Assembly (NCBI GenBank): GCA_003669055.1
Contig: RAYB01000001.1
Coordinates: forward strand, 1-64,000
Length of the DNA stretch: 64,000 bases
Direction: 5' to 3'
Source of the DNA: a bacterium 1XD21-70
GTDB lineage: Bacteria > Bacillota > Clostridia > Lachnospirales > Lachnospiraceae
The notes under the pieces are model-generated. The model searched no databases, had not been told where the DNA came from, and saw only the letters and a program-made list of their open reading frames with translations. Positions 41,735 to 51,537 of the stretch are shown here, piece after piece (positions within the stretch are counted from its first letter, which is position 1; every line of letters starts with the position of its first letter). A program made the position numbers and the translations under genes.

Positions 41735-43870
41735 CTACAGATGCAGCACCCGGCTTTTGATCTCCCGTGTCTTGCCGTCGTTCCAGAAATTCTCCCCCAA
41801 ATACCCGCATGTCCTGCGGGTCACATTCATCCTGCTGCGATCCTTGTTGCGGCACTGCGGGCACTCCCATTCCATGTCATCGTTGACCTGGATCTCCCCG
41901 TCAAAACCGCAGGCGTGGCAGACATCCGACTTGGTGTTAAACTCCGCATACAAAATATTGTCATAGATATAGCGCACCACCGCCTCCAGTGCCTCCGGAT
42001 TGCCTGCCATATTTGGCATCTCTGCATAGGATATCGCACCGCCGGTGGATATATCCTGAAAATCACTCTCAAACCTGAACTTATCAAAGGCATTTATCTC
42101 CTCGCGCACATCCACATGGTAAGAGTTCGTATAATAGCCTTTGTCCGTAACGTCTGCAATCACCCCATATTTCTCCCGGTCGATACGGGCAAAGCGGTAG
42201 CACAAGGACTCTGCCGGAGTCCCATACAGGCTGAACCCCAGCCCGCTCTCCCTGCGCCAGCGCTCCGTGGCCTCCCTCATATGGCGCATGACCTTTAAGG
42301 CGAACTCCCGCCCCTCTGGTGTCGTATGGCTGGCCCCCTTCATCAGCACCGTCATCTCATAAATGCCGATATACCCCAAAGACAGCGTAGAATAGCCTCC
42401 CTTCAGATAAGGGTCAACCACCTCTCCCTTTTTCAGCCTGGCAATCGCGCCGTACTGCCAATGGATCGGGCTGACATCCGAGAGCGTCCCCAAAAGCGCC
42501 TTATGGCGGCACAGCAGCGCCTCCTGGCACAAGGCCAGCCGTTCGTCCAAAATCTGCCAGAACTTCTCCTCATCCCCCCGTGCTAAGATACCGATCTGGG
42601 GCAGGTTGATGCTGACTACCCCCTGGTTGAAACGCCCCTCCCATTTGTAATGGCCGTCCTGGTCTTTCCAGGGCGAGAGGAAGGAACGGCATCCCATGCA
42701 GCTGAATACATTCCCCTCATAGTTCTGCCGCATTTTCTTTGCAGAGATATAATCCGGATACATCCTCTTTGCCGAACACCGGACTGCCAGGCGCGTCACG
42801 TCATCATAAGCCCCGCCCTTTAAGCAGTTGCATTCATCCAGCACATAGACCAGCTTGGGAAATGCCGGGGTCACACAAATCCCCTGCTCATTTTTAATCC
42901 CCTGCAGCCGCTGGTTTAAAATTTCCCGGATAATCATCACATTCTCTTCCACGTATTCATCATCCGGGTCAATCTGCAAAAACAACGTCACAAAAGGCGC
43001 CTGTCCGTTCGTCGTCATCAATGTATTGATCTGGTACTGGATCGTCTGCACGCCGGAGCGAAGTTCGTCCCGCAAACGGATCTCTGCCACCCGGCTCAAC
43101 TGGGCCTTTGTCATGAACCCCAAAGATCCCCCCAGTTCCCTTTGCAGTTCCTCCTCATATTTTTCCCGGCTGCGCCGCAGATACTTCGCCAAATGGCTCA
43201 CCGCCACCGACTGGCCTCCGTACTGGTTGCTCGCCACGGCCGCAATAATCTGCGTCATCACAATACAAGCCACCTGAAAGCTTTTGGGCGTCTCAATCAG
43301 CTTGCCGTTCATCACTATCCCCTGATCCAGCATGTCCGCGATGTCAATCAGGCAGCAGTTGAAAATCGGCTGGATAAAATAATCGGCATCATGGAAATGT
43401 AAAACACCGTTCTCGTGGGCCAGCGTAATCTTCTCCGGCAGCAGCAGCCGCTTCGTCACATCCCGTGAGACCTCCCCGGCGATATAATCCCGCTGGGTAG
43501 AAGCCAGCCGGGTATTCTTATTGGAATTCTCCTCCGCCAGTTCCTTATTCTCATTGCGGATCAGCTTTAAGATCGACTCATCCGTCGTGTTCGACTTGCG
43601 CAGCAATGCCCGCTGGTAGCGGTAAATCATATATTTCTTGGCCAAGGCGTATTTATTGCACCCCACCAGCCGCTCTTCAATCATATCCTGGATGCTCTCC
43701 ACAGCCAGCACATCCCCTGCCTGCTCCTCCACGCAGCGGATGGTCTCCTCAATAAGCGCCTCGTCTGCCCGCTCCCCGGCTTCCACCGCCGCATTCGCCT
43801 TTTCCACCGCCGCCCGGATCTTCCCTGCATCATAGGCCACGATCCGCCCATCCCTCTTCTGAACCTTCAT
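41735..43870 (-). CDS. nrdD: Anaerobic (class III) ribonucleoside-triphosphate reductase
   Basis: A 711-residue enzyme making deoxyribonucleotides without oxygen. An N-terminal ATP-cone (VQKRDGRIVAYDAGKIRAAVEKA) gives allosteric control. The central barrel has NVFSCMGCRSFLS with the thiyl-radical cysteine region. The C-terminus has a CHACG/CPQC zinc site and the glycyl-radical motif RRTCGYLGENFW. The tandem NrdR boxes upstream indicate repression when dNTPs are sufficient. Confidence 0.95.
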   Translation of the reverse strand: MKVQKRDGRIVAYDAGKIRAAVEKANAAVEAGERADEALIEETIRCVEEQAGDVLAVESIQDMIEERLVGCNKYALAKKYMIYRYQRALLRKSNTTDESILKLIRNENKELAEENSNKNTRLASTQRDYIAGEVSRDVTKRLLLPEKITLAHENGVLHFHDADYFIQPIFNCCLIDIADMLDQGIVMNGKLIETPKSFQVACIVMTQIIAAVASNQYGGQSVAVSHLAKYLRRSREKYEEELQRELGGSLGFMTKAQLSRVAEIRLRDELRSGVQTIQYQINTLMTTNGQAPFVTLFLQIDPDDEYVEENVMIIREILNQRLQGIKNEQGICVTPAFPKLVYVLDECNCLKGGAYDDVTRLAVRCSAKRMYPDYISAKKMRQNYEGNVFSCMGCRSFLSPWKDQDGHYKWEGRFNQGVVSINLPQIGILARGDEEKFWQILDERLALCQEALLCRHKALLGTLSDVSPIHWQYGAIARLKKGEVVDPYLKGGYSTLSLGYIGIYEMTVLMKGASHTTPEGREFALKVMRHMREATERWRRESGLGFSLYGTPAESLCYRFARIDREKYGVIADVTDKGYYTNSYHVDVREEINAFDKFRFESDFQDISTGGAISYAEMPNMAGNPEALEAVVRYIYDNILYAEFNTKSDVCHACGFDGEIQVNDDMEWECPQCRNKDRSRMNVTRRTCGYLGENFWNDGKTREIKSRVLHL

Positions 43871-43905
43871 CCCGTTTCCCCTTCCGTCGATGTGCCCTTT
43901 ATATT

Positions 43906-43952
43906 GCGCTATATACTGTACTTTAAAAACACAAAAACACTATATCTGGTTC
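43906..43952 (-). promoter_or_regulatory. Tandem NrdR boxes before nrdD
   Basis: GCGCTATATACTGTAC (43906-43921) and ACACTATATCTGGTTC (43937-43952) both resemble the NrdR consensus ACACWATATATWGTGT. Their spacing of 31 bases, about three helical turns, is the arrangement usual for NrdR repressor sites. NrdR itself is not encoded in this window. Confidence 0.8.
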
Positions 43953-44032
43953 CATAGAATATCAGCTGTAAATCTTATTATAATCGCCGGATCCCAATTT
44001 GTCCAGCCGGCTTTCCGTTTTGCATTTGCGCC

Positions 44033-44596
44033 TTACATCCCATAGAGCAGGCTTCCCAGCCCGCCTGCAAGCACAATCAGCACGATCGGTGATACCTCCT
44101 TTTTCCCCGCCTGCTTCCCCACAGCCATCACTGCTGCCAATATGCCCAAAATAGCCGCAGCCGCCGGGTCGGCCGAAACTTTCCCGTCAGCCAAAAAAAC
44201 CGCCTTCACGGCCATAAATACCCCTGTCGCAAAAATTACCCCCATCAGGCAGGGCTTCACTCCCCTCAGCACTGCCTGCGCCTTTTTGTTTTTCAGGCAC
44301 CCGCGAAACAATGCGGTGACCACTAAGATAATGGCAAATGACGGCAGCACTACCCCCAGCGTGGCCACGGCCGCCCCCAGGATTCCCGCCTGGCTGCTGC
44401 CGACATAGGTGGCGGCATTTACCATAATCGGCCCGGGCGTAGACTCACTGATTGCTATCATATTGGAAAACATCTCCTCATCCATCCACCCATGGGCAAG
44501 CACGCTCTCCTGGATCAAAGGGATCGCCCCATAAGCGCCGCCGAAGGTAAACAGGCCGATTTTCAAAAAAGCCAGAAACAGCGAAATATAGATCAC
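44033..44596 (-). CDS. Chromate transporter-family protein, second half-size subunit
   Basis: A 187-residue half-length CHR protein with about six membrane helices and the motif FTFGGAYGAIPLIQE near the N-terminus, followed by ESTPGPIMVNAATYVG. Short-chain CHR proteins occur as gene pairs that together replace one full-length ChrA; they export chromate or related anions. Its start overlaps the stop of the partner gene by four bases. Confidence 0.85.
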   Translation of the reverse strand: MIYISLFLAFLKIGLFTFGGAYGAIPLIQESVLAHGWMDEEMFSNMIAISESTPGPIMVNAATYVGSSQAGILGAAVATLGVVLPSFAIILVVTALFRGCLKNKKAQAVLRGVKPCLMGVIFATGVFMAVKAVFLADGKVSADPAAAAILGILAAVMAVGKQAGKKEVSPIVLIVLAGGLGSLLYGM

Positions 44597-45171
44597 CTCC
44601 TGCCTCCTTTCTCCCCTGGCAGGGAATAGAGGGCAAACCCGGCAGCACCCGCAGCCAGGATCAGGTAAATGGTCGAAAAATTGACCGACAGCAAATTACA
44701 TAGCAGTGTAAATCCCCCAAAAACAGCCACAAAAGCCATGCTCCCTATTTTATCAGTTGTTTTTTTCAGCATCTTGCGGATCATCTTAACGGCCGCCTGG
44801 ATGATCAGCAAGGAAACGGCAATCCGGATGCCCCGAAAGGCATTGGCAGCCACCGGATATTGCAGCAAATCCTCCACCCATGCAGAAACCAGCAAGATAA
44901 TCAAAAACGACGGAAGAACCATCCCTAAGGTTGCTGCAGCAGCGCCTGCCATGCCGGCCTTCTTGTATCCCGTATAGGTGGCACAGTTGATCGCAATCGG
45001 GCCGGGGGTCGATTCCGCTATCACGGTAATGTCCATCAACTCCTCCGGGGTAATCCAATGCTTTACCTCCACGCATTCATGGTCAATCAATGAAAGCATC
45101 GCATACCCGCCGCCAAAGGTGAAGCTTCCTATCTTGGCGAATGTAAGAAAAAGTTCTTTTAAAAGATCCAT
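44593..45171 (-). CDS. Chromate transporter-family protein, first half-size subunit
   Basis: A 192-residue membrane protein, the upstream partner of a split ChrA. It has FTFGGGYAMLSLIDHE and ESTPGPIAINCATYTGYK, parallel to those in its partner. The ATG at 45171 with GGAGGGTACAG is chosen over the open frame to 45204. The promoter is at 45230-45258, and a cluster of palindromes lies further upstream. Confidence 0.85.
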   Translation of the reverse strand: MDLLKELFLTFAKIGSFTFGGGYAMLSLIDHECVEVKHWITPEELMDITVIAESTPGPIAINCATYTGYKKAGMAGAAAATLGMVLPSFLIILLVSAWVEDLLQYPVAANAFRGIRIAVSLLIIQAAVKMIRKMLKKTTDKIGSMAFVAVFGGFTLLCNLLSVNFSTIYLILAAGAAGFALYSLPGEKGGRR

Positions 45172-45229
45172 CTGTACCCTCCCTCCTGGACCGCTTACTG
45201 CCATGTTGCCAATAGAACGGATAAGCTTT

Positions 45230-45258
45230 ATTATAATTTAAAAGGCAGGGGATAGCAA
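45230..45258 (-). promoter_or_regulatory. Promoter of the chromate transporter pair
   Basis: On the minus strand TTGCTA (45258-45253), 17 bases, TATAAT (45235-45230), giving a leader of about 55 bases. Confidence 0.65.
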
Positions 45259-45327
45259 GGATATAATAGGTACACCTCACACATGAATGTCTTCGCGGAA
45301 AAAATTTTCTCAGCTGTTGGGCAAAAT

Positions 45328-45401
45328 GCAGCAAAAAACAGTAAAAAGCAGCAAAAGAAGATATGATGTCTTTTGATATCACAACATGACGTCAGACATC
45401 A
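45328..45401. repeat. Cluster of direct and inverted repeats upstream of the chromate operon
   Basis: GCAGCAAAA occurs at 45328-45336 and again at 45348-45356, exactly 20 bases apart. It is followed by TGATGTC (45364), the palindrome TGATATCA (45374-45381), the palindrome TGACGTCA (45387-45394) and GACATCA (45395-45401), which mirrors the first. This looks like a multi-site regulatory region; no gene lies in the 45172-45541 gap. Confidence 0.5.
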
Positions 45402-45450
45402 CTCCAATTATTTTATTAAAAATAAGCCTGTTTATAGCCATACAGCAAAA

Positions 45451-45494
45451 AAACCGGCCGCTTTCCCTTCCTCCCGAAGGTTAGCAGCCGGTTT
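45451..45494. terminator. Terminator downstream of era
   Basis: AAACCGGC (45451-45458) pairs with GCCGGTTT (45487-45494), with an inner CTTC/GAAG stem. A seven-A run on the left gives T7 on the minus strand, so it probably ends the era transcript. Confidence 0.65.
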
Positions 45495-45541
45495 TTCTCT
45501 GTTCTAATTGTTTTTTAGGCAATCCCTGTTTCCGGGATTTT

Positions 45542-46453
45542 TCACCGTTCTTCCCGGTAGCCGTAGTTTTTCATCAGCAGTTCACTGTCCCTCCACTCCT
45601 TCCGGACCTTTACCCAAAGCTGGAGGTTGACTTTGGCCTCCATCATCTCCTCCATCTCCCGCCGGGCAGCGGATCCGATCCGCTTTAGCATGCTGCCGCC
45701 CTTGCCAATGATGATCCCTTTGTGGGAATCCCGCTCACAGATGATCGTCGCTTCGATATCCATCATGCCGTTCTTCCGCTCTGACATCTTCTCAATTGTC
45801 ACCGCAATACCATGGGGGACCTCCTCCTCCAGAAGGCGCAGCGCCTTTTCCCTCACCAGTTCTGCCGCGATCTGGCGCATCGGCTGGTCCGTCACCGTAT
45901 CCTCATCATAAAACTGGGGCCCGTAGGGAAGGTACTGAAAGATCAGGTCCGTCAGCATATCCGTGTTCTTTTTTTTCAGCGCCGATACCGGGACAATCTC
46001 CGCAAACGGGCAGATATCCTTATAGGCATCGATAAATGCCAGTATCTCCTGCGGATCCTTTAGGGTATCGATCTTATTGATCACCAGGATCACCGGCTGC
46101 TTCACCTTGTTCAGCTGCTCTGCAATATGGCGTTCCCCGGCTCCGATAAAGAGGGACGGCTCTACCAGCCATAACACCACATCCACCTCTGCCAGCGTGT
46201 GCTCCGCCACATTGACCATATACTCTCCCAGTCGGTTTTTCGCCTTGTGGATCCCCGGCGTGTCCAAAAACACAATCTGCCCCCGCCCATCCGTATATAC
46301 GGTCTGGATCCTGTTCCTGGTCGTCTGCGGTTTTGCCGAGGTGATGGCAATCTTCTGGCCGATCAAATGGTTCATCAATGTTGACTTTCCCACATTCGGC
46401 CGGCCAATCAGCGTCACAAAGCCGGATTTCTTCTGGCCGTTTTTCACATCCAT
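45542..46453 (-). CDS. era: GTPase Era
   Basis: A 303-residue essential GTPase for 16S rRNA maturation and 30S assembly. G1 GRPNVGKST, G2 TTRNRIQ, G3 DTPGIHKAK, G4 NKID and G5 VSALK precede a C-terminal KH domain (GIIIGKGGSMLKRIG). The ATG is ten bases after the GGAGG that overlaps the end of the peptidase gene, so the two are translationally coupled. Confidence 0.97.
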   Translation of the reverse strand: MDVKNGQKKSGFVTLIGRPNVGKSTLMNHLIGQKIAITSAKPQTTRNRIQTVYTDGRGQIVFLDTPGIHKAKNRLGEYMVNVAEHTLAEVDVVLWLVEPSLFIGAGERHIAEQLNKVKQPVILVINKIDTLKDPQEILAFIDAYKDICPFAEIVPVSALKKKNTDMLTDLIFQYLPYGPQFYDEDTVTDQPMRQIAAELVREKALRLLEEEVPHGIAVTIEKMSERKNGMMDIEATIICERDSHKGIIIGKGGSMLKRIGSAARREMEEMMEAKVNLQLWVKVRKEWRDSELLMKNYGYREER

Positions 46454-46459
46454 TGGTTT

Positions 46460-49408
46460 TCATCCTCCGTACAGGTTTCTGACTTCTCCAAACAGCTTTC
46501 TGTTGGCTTCGATCTTGTCTTCATTTCCTACCACGCAGAAACTCCCGGTATCTAAAAGCGCCCGGATATGGCCTGCCAATGCCCGGATATCCTCCTTCGT
46601 GGCTGCCAACACCTGGTCCCGCTCCTCCTGCAGCATCCCGTCCGTCACACCCGACAGGTATGCCGACAGCGCCCGGCTCCCCTTTACGGAAGGCGTCAGG
46701 GGGGTGTCTAAGTTGCTGATGGTCCCGATCACATACTTTGTCATATCCCGCTCATCCGGGTCAAACTCCTCCAGGTATTTCACAATCCCTTCATATACCT
46801 GATCCGTCTCCTTTAGGTTTGGATCCCGGTAAGATACCAGATATCCTTCCCCGGATCGCCCGAATCCGCTCATACACCCGTAGGCGCCGCCCTTCACGCG
46901 GATATTCAGCCACAAATAATCATAACTTAAGATCACCTGAAGGATCCTCAATGCCCCGGTATAGGCATATCCCTTCTGGCGGAAATTCCCGCACCGCGCC
47001 ACATAATTGACTTTGGAGGAGGTTTTCAGCCCCTCATTGCGGTTTTCTACCGGATGGCTGAAGCCGAAATGTTCCCTGCCCCCTTCCGGCAGCCCGGCCG
47101 TCAGCTTTTTGAGCGCCTCTGGCAGCTTTCGGTACCCCTCCTCGTCTGCCGTATAGCTGACCAGCATATTGGCACGGGTGAACAGCTTTTTGCTTACCTC
47201 CTCCAGCCTGGCAATGATTTCATCTTTCCTGCTGTCAAAATCCTTTTCTGTCTGCTCCAGGAAATGGTAATACGCCGTCCCCCCCACCATCTCGTTAAAA
47301 TAGGCGGTTGGAGAAAAATACGAGGTTGCGCGCGACACGGCAGTGCTGTGCCCGGCATTCTCTAGCTTCATCCGGGCACGGGAACGGGTCTCACGGATCA
47401 CCTCCCGCAAGCGTTTTTCATCCTTAAACACCGAATGGCAGAGTATCTCCTCCAGGATCCCAAACCCAAAATCCAGCCGGTCATACAAAACCCTCACACC
47501 GGCTGCCAGCGCCCCCGTAAAATGTTCCGGTTCTGTAATGTTTGCATAAGATACCGCGGAGATGTCCACCCCGCCGCTGTTGAGGTGGATCTCACTGGTC
47601 AGTTCGGAATAGCTGTAATGTTCTGTGTCCACGCCGCCCAGCACAGACTTCAAAAGGCCGACATAAAAGAGATCCTCCTGCGGCAAGGCATCCGTCATAA
47701 ACAGCACCTTCAGATACCCGATCCCGGAGGTGAACAGGTTGTGGTGGAGTACCTTGATCCCATCCTCCTGCTTTTCGGCCCAATATAGCTTTTCGGCCTG
47801 CCTGTCTATGTCCCCGCGCTTTAACAGCGGGATCTTTGCCAGCATCTCCGGCGATGACGGTTCGTCCTGGTACTCTTCGAGTTCCCTTGTCGCCTGCATG
47901 AGTGCTTTTACCTGGCTTTCGTCCAGGGATGCCTTATATTCTGCAAGCTTCTCTGCCGTCTGCTCCTCCTGCCTGGCCGTCAGGTTCCTCTGAGGGCTCA
48001 AAATCACGATGGCCTCAAACGGGTTATCCAGCAGATAATCCCGGATCAGCTGCTCAAAATATCCCTCATCTACCGACTTTTTCAGGAAGTCGAACGTGTG
48101 CTGGTATTCCAGGTGCATCATCGGGTCGCCGTCATACAGCCAGCTGTCTAAACTCTGCAGGCCCCACATCAGCCCCTTGGGGGTCGCGCCGTAATCTGCT
48201 TCCCTGTATTTGAATTCATAGTAATTCATGCCTGCAAGAAGGCTCTTGCGGTTAATCCCTTCGTCGGCCAGCTTCCTCAGCGTCCCCTTAACCACTGCCA
48301 GGAACTCCCCCCGCTGTTCCCGCTCTGCCTCCTTGGCGATCACCGTAAAATAAGGCTGTAGGATGCCGCTCTCGTAACCTCCCAAGATATCCTTCCCGAT
48401 CCCCGCATCAATCAGTGCCTGCTTTAGCGGCGCACCCGGCGCACTCAGCAAGGTGTATTCCAGGATCTGGAATGCCACATACAGAACCGGATCCAGGTCC
48501 GTCCCCACTACCGTGCTCAGGGAAAGGTACGTCTTATTCTCTTTCGGCTCCTCCTCCGTGATGGAATAAAAGACCTCCCGCTCCACCGGCTTTTCAAATG
48601 CCTTCTGTTCCAAAATCCGGGAATCCACCGGCCTCTCCTCATAGTGGCCAAGGTATTCCCGGTCCAGCCATGCCAGTTTCTCTGCCATGTCCATATCCCC
48701 GTACAGATAGATATAGCTGTTGCTGGGATGGTAATAGGTCCTGTGGAAATCCAGGAACTTCTCATAGGTCAGCTGCGGGATCTCTGCCGGGTCGCCGCCG
48801 GAATCCTTGCCGTAGCAATTACCGGAAAACAGGGTATTTTGGATATAGCGGTCCAGCATCCCCTCCGGAGCCGAGTAAGCACCCTTCATCTCATTGTAGA
48901 CCACGCCGTTATAACTCACCGGCCCCGTCTCTTCTTCCAGTTCATAATGCCAGCCTTCCTGCCGGAAGATCTTTTCTTCCTTATAAATGTTCGGATGCAG
49001 CACGGCATCCATATACACATCCATCAAATTCTGGAAATCCTTGTCATTGCAGCTGGCCACCGGATATACGGTTTTATCCGGATAGGTCATGGCATTTAAA
49101 AATGTATTCAGAGACCCCTTCACCAGTTCCACAAAGGGATCCTTTAAAGGGAATTTCTCCGACCCGCACAGCACACTGTGCTCTAAGATATGCGGCAGCC
49201 CCGTATTGTCGTCCGGCGGTGTGCGGAAACCGATACAGAACACCTTATTCTCGTCCTCATTAGAAACCAAAAACAGCCTTGCCTTTGTCTTTTTGTGTTC
49301 CAGTACAATCCCTTCCGACTGTATCTCCTGAATCCTGCGGTGCTCCACTACCCGGTAAGAATCCAGCCTTTCAATCCGCTCCAACTGGCTGTGCCCTGTT
49401 TGACCCAT
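46460..49408 (-). CDS. M16C insulinase-family peptidase (PreP/Cym1-like)
   Basis: A 982-residue zinc peptidase. The inverted zinc motif HILEHSVLCGSEKFPLKDPF (HxxEH) lies near residue 70, with the third ligand Glu in YNEMKGAYS about 75 residues on. Four M16-type halves form a closed chamber that degrades peptides. In Firmicutes it is thought to clear small peptides; it lacks a signal peptide and is cytosolic. The start at 49408 follows AAAGGAG; the frame is open to 49519 but without support. It is the gene just upstream of era. Confidence 0.9.
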   Translation of the reverse strand: MGQTGHSQLERIERLDSYRVVEHRRIQEIQSEGIVLEHKKTKARLFLVSNEDENKVFCIGFRTPPDDNTGLPHILEHSVLCGSEKFPLKDPFVELVKGSLNTFLNAMTYPDKTVYPVASCNDKDFQNLMDVYMDAVLHPNIYKEEKIFRQEGWHYELEEETGPVSYNGVVYNEMKGAYSAPEGMLDRYIQNTLFSGNCYGKDSGGDPAEIPQLTYEKFLDFHRTYYHPSNSYIYLYGDMDMAEKLAWLDREYLGHYEERPVDSRILEQKAFEKPVEREVFYSITEEEPKENKTYLSLSTVVGTDLDPVLYVAFQILEYTLLSAPGAPLKQALIDAGIGKDILGGYESGILQPYFTVIAKEAEREQRGEFLAVVKGTLRKLADEGINRKSLLAGMNYYEFKYREADYGATPKGLMWGLQSLDSWLYDGDPMMHLEYQHTFDFLKKSVDEGYFEQLIRDYLLDNPFEAIVILSPQRNLTARQEEQTAEKLAEYKASLDESQVKALMQATRELEEYQDEPSSPEMLAKIPLLKRGDIDRQAEKLYWAEKQEDGIKVLHHNLFTSGIGYLKVLFMTDALPQEDLFYVGLLKSVLGGVDTEHYSYSELTSEIHLNSGGVDISAVSYANITEPEHFTGALAAGVRVLYDRLDFGFGILEEILCHSVFKDEKRLREVIRETRSRARMKLENAGHSTAVSRATSYFSPTAYFNEMVGGTAYYHFLEQTEKDFDSRKDEIIARLEEVSKKLFTRANMLVSYTADEEGYRKLPEALKKLTAGLPEGGREHFGFSHPVENRNEGLKTSSKVNYVARCGNFRQKGYAYTGALRILQVILSYDYLWLNIRVKGGAYGCMSGFGRSGEGYLVSYRDPNLKETDQVYEGIVKYLEEFDPDERDMTKYVIGTISNLDTPLTPSVKGSRALSAYLSGVTDGMLQEERDQVLAATKEDIRALAGHIRALLDTGSFCVVGNEDKIEANRKLFGEVRNLYGG

Positions 49409-49464
49409 CTCTCTTTCTCCTTTACCCATGCTCTGATTTATCTTGCTGCACCGCCCTGCCTCCG

Positions 49465-50298
49465 TCACAGGTTCCCTGCCAGCCTTTCCTTGAGTACCGC
49501 CAGTCCGTCCCGGAAGCAAAAATGCACGAATAAAATCCGGTCAGACGCAGACGCAATCCCGCTGACATTCTGCATTCCCTGCTTCCTGGCAATCTGCATT
49601 GCGCGGTACAGATGAAAATTGCTGGTGAGGATCCCAATCTGGTGGGACTCCGCCTTCTGCCCCATCGCGGAAGGCAGATAAGCGGGCAGAACCCTCTCAT
49701 CGGGGTTTTCTTCCCTCTCCTTCTGTCTCTTTAGTGTATCGATCAGGATCCGGCTGTATGCAATATTCTCCACGGTGCTGGCAGAACGCACCTCCAGCAC
49801 CATCTGCCCCTCCGGCACCCCCTTTTCCAGCAGATACCTCCTCATCACCTCGGCCTCTGCCATCTCGCCGTCCCCTTGCCTGCCCCCGGACAATACCATG
49901 ACCGTCTCCGGGTTCTGGATGGCATATTCCGCTGCCTTCTCCAGCCGGAGACGCAGAGTCCTCCCCGGCACCTCCCCGCTGACCGGAGCCCCCAGCACGA
50001 TCACATATTCCAGGCCCGATTCCGCAACCTGCGGCACCTTGCTGATAATAAGGATCTGGAGAACCAGCATAATCACCAGGCCAGCCCCGCATAGCGTCAC
50101 CAGGGACACCGGCAAACGCAGCGGCAGCTTCCGGGGATAGTGCTGGTAATGCCACACGCACCAGGCCGTCACCCCCATCCCAAGGGCGAGCAGCAGCCAG
50201 ATAAAAGCATATGCCGTACCGATGCCGGAATAGAAGACTATCACAATAAAATAAGCCAGGCAGAGCACTGCCCCTAACGCCAATACCCAAGCCAGCAT
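49465..50298 (-). CDS. YdcF/SanA-type DUF218 membrane protein
   Basis: A 277-residue protein with three N-terminal hydrophobic helices (residues about 1-85) and a DUF218 domain (YVIVLGAPVSGEVPGRTLRLRLEKA, VLSGGRQGDGEMAEAEVMRRYL, RSASTVENIAYSR, IGILTSNFHLYRA). The YdcF/ElyC/SanA family is linked to envelope integrity; the reaction is unknown. It follows the U32 gene by 12 bases. Confidence 0.8.
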   Translation of the reverse strand: MLAWVLALGAVLCLAYFIVIVFYSGIGTAYAFIWLLLALGMGVTAWCVWHYQHYPRKLPLRLPVSLVTLCGAGLVIMLVLQILIISKVPQVAESGLEYVIVLGAPVSGEVPGRTLRLRLEKAAEYAIQNPETVMVLSGGRQGDGEMAEAEVMRRYLLEKGVPEGQMVLEVRSASTVENIAYSRILIDTLKRQKEREENPDERVLPAYLPSAMGQKAESHQIGILTSNFHLYRAMQIARKQGMQNVSGIASASDRILFVHFCFRDGLAVLKERLAGNL

Positions 50299-50310
50299 CC
50301 TTGCCCCTCC

Positions 50311-51537
50311 TTATCTTTCATCCCTGCGCAGGATATCAAAAGGTTCCGGCACGGCTCCTAAGTCCACATAAAGTGTCTGGCTGGCATGCGGAGCGCTCTC
50401 CATCGGAGTCCCCTCCTCATCCGTGATCCCTTTCACCTGCACAAACAGGTTCTGCCCGTTTGGCTTCATCACCTCAATCTCTTCCCCTACCGAAAACTTA
50501 TTCTTCTGCCCGATCCGTACCCGGCCGTCCTCCGTCACCTTTTCCACGGTGCCCAGATAAGTGTAATTCTTCTGGTAAGTGCTGCTCCCATAGATCTGGG
50601 CGCGCTCATCCGGCCTCCCGAAATAAAACCCGGTCGTAAACTGCCGGTTCGTGCATTTGCCGATCTCTTCCTGGTACCACTGCAAATTCGCCCGGTAGAG
50701 CGCCGGGTCCCGGCGGTAATCGTCAATCGCCCTCCGGTACGCACGGGTCACCACCGCCACATAGAGAGCCGTCTTCATCCGCCCCTCCACCTTAAAGCTG
50801 TCAATCCCTGCTTCTATCATCTCCGGAATATGCCCAATCATGCACAGATCCTTGGAATTGAAAATAAAGGTTCCCCTCTCATTTTCAAAAACAGGCATAT
50901 ATTCCCCGGGGCGGCTTTCCTCCATCAGCTGGTAACTCCAGCGGCATGGGTGCGTGCACGCCCCCCGGTTGGCATCCCGCCCGGCTAAAAAGCTGCTGAG
51001 CAGGCACCTCCCGGAATAGGAAATGCACATCGCCCCATGCACAAAACTCTCGATCTCCATCTCGTCCGGGATATGCCTGCGGATCTCATGGATCTCTTCT
51101 AAAGACAGTTCCCGCGCCGACACCACACGCTTTGCCCCCAGGCCATGCCAGAAGCGGTATGTCCCGTAATTTGTATTGTTTGCCTGGGTGCTGATATGGA
51201 TATCCGTCTCCGGCATGACCTGCTTAGCAACCGAAAAGATCCCCGGGTCTGAGATAATCAAGGCATCCGGGCCATATCCCTTCAGTTCGTGGAAGTAGGC
51301 CTCTGCCTCCTTCAAATCGTCGTTATGCGCCAGGATATTGGCAGTGATATAAACCCGCACCCCATGGGCATGGGCAAAAGAAATCCCTTCACGGATCTCC
51401 CCGCCCGTGAAATTTTTTGCTTTTGCCCGCAGGCCGAACGCCTCCCCGCCCAGATATATTGCGTCAGCCCCGTAAACCACCGCCGTTTTTAAGATATCCA
51501 GGCTGCCTGCCGGGATTAACAGTTCAATGTTTCTCAT
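50311..51537 (-). CDS. Peptidase U32-family protein, probable tRNA uridine-34 hydroxylation factor
   Basis: A 408-residue protein of the U32 collagenase-like family (LLIPAGSLDILKTAVVYGADAIYLGG, FVHGAMCISYSGRCLLSSFL, GACTHPCRWSY with the conserved cysteines). In Bacillus the paralogues next to trmR (TrhP1/P2) support hydroxylation of U34 in tRNA. The same arrangement here, with a 14-base overlap of the trmR end, supports that role over proteolysis. Confidence 0.85.
   Translation of the reverse strand: MRNIELLIPAGSLDILKTAVVYGADAIYLGGEAFGLRAKAKNFTGGEIREGISFAHAHGVRVYITANILAHNDDLKEAEAYFHELKGYGPDALIISDPGIFSVAKQVMPETDIHISTQANNTNYGTYRFWHGLGAKRVVSARELSLEEIHEIRRHIPDEMEIESFVHGAMCISYSGRCLLSSFLAGRDANRGACTHPCRWSYQLMEESRPGEYMPVFENERGTFIFNSKDLCMIGHIPEMIEAGIDSFKVEGRMKTALYVAVVTRAYRRAIDDYRRDPALYRANLQWYQEEIGKCTNRQFTTGFYFGRPDERAQIYGSSTYQKNYTYLGTVEKVTEDGRVRIGQKNKFSVGEEIEVMKPNGQNLFVQVKGITDEEGTPMESAPHASQTLYVDLGAVPEPFDILRRDER

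Noticed and set aside
48598-49263. 221-codon plus-strand frame opposite the M16C peptidase gene
   Set aside because: Pro/Ser/Arg-rich shadow of a clear protein-coding strand, without homology or start signals.
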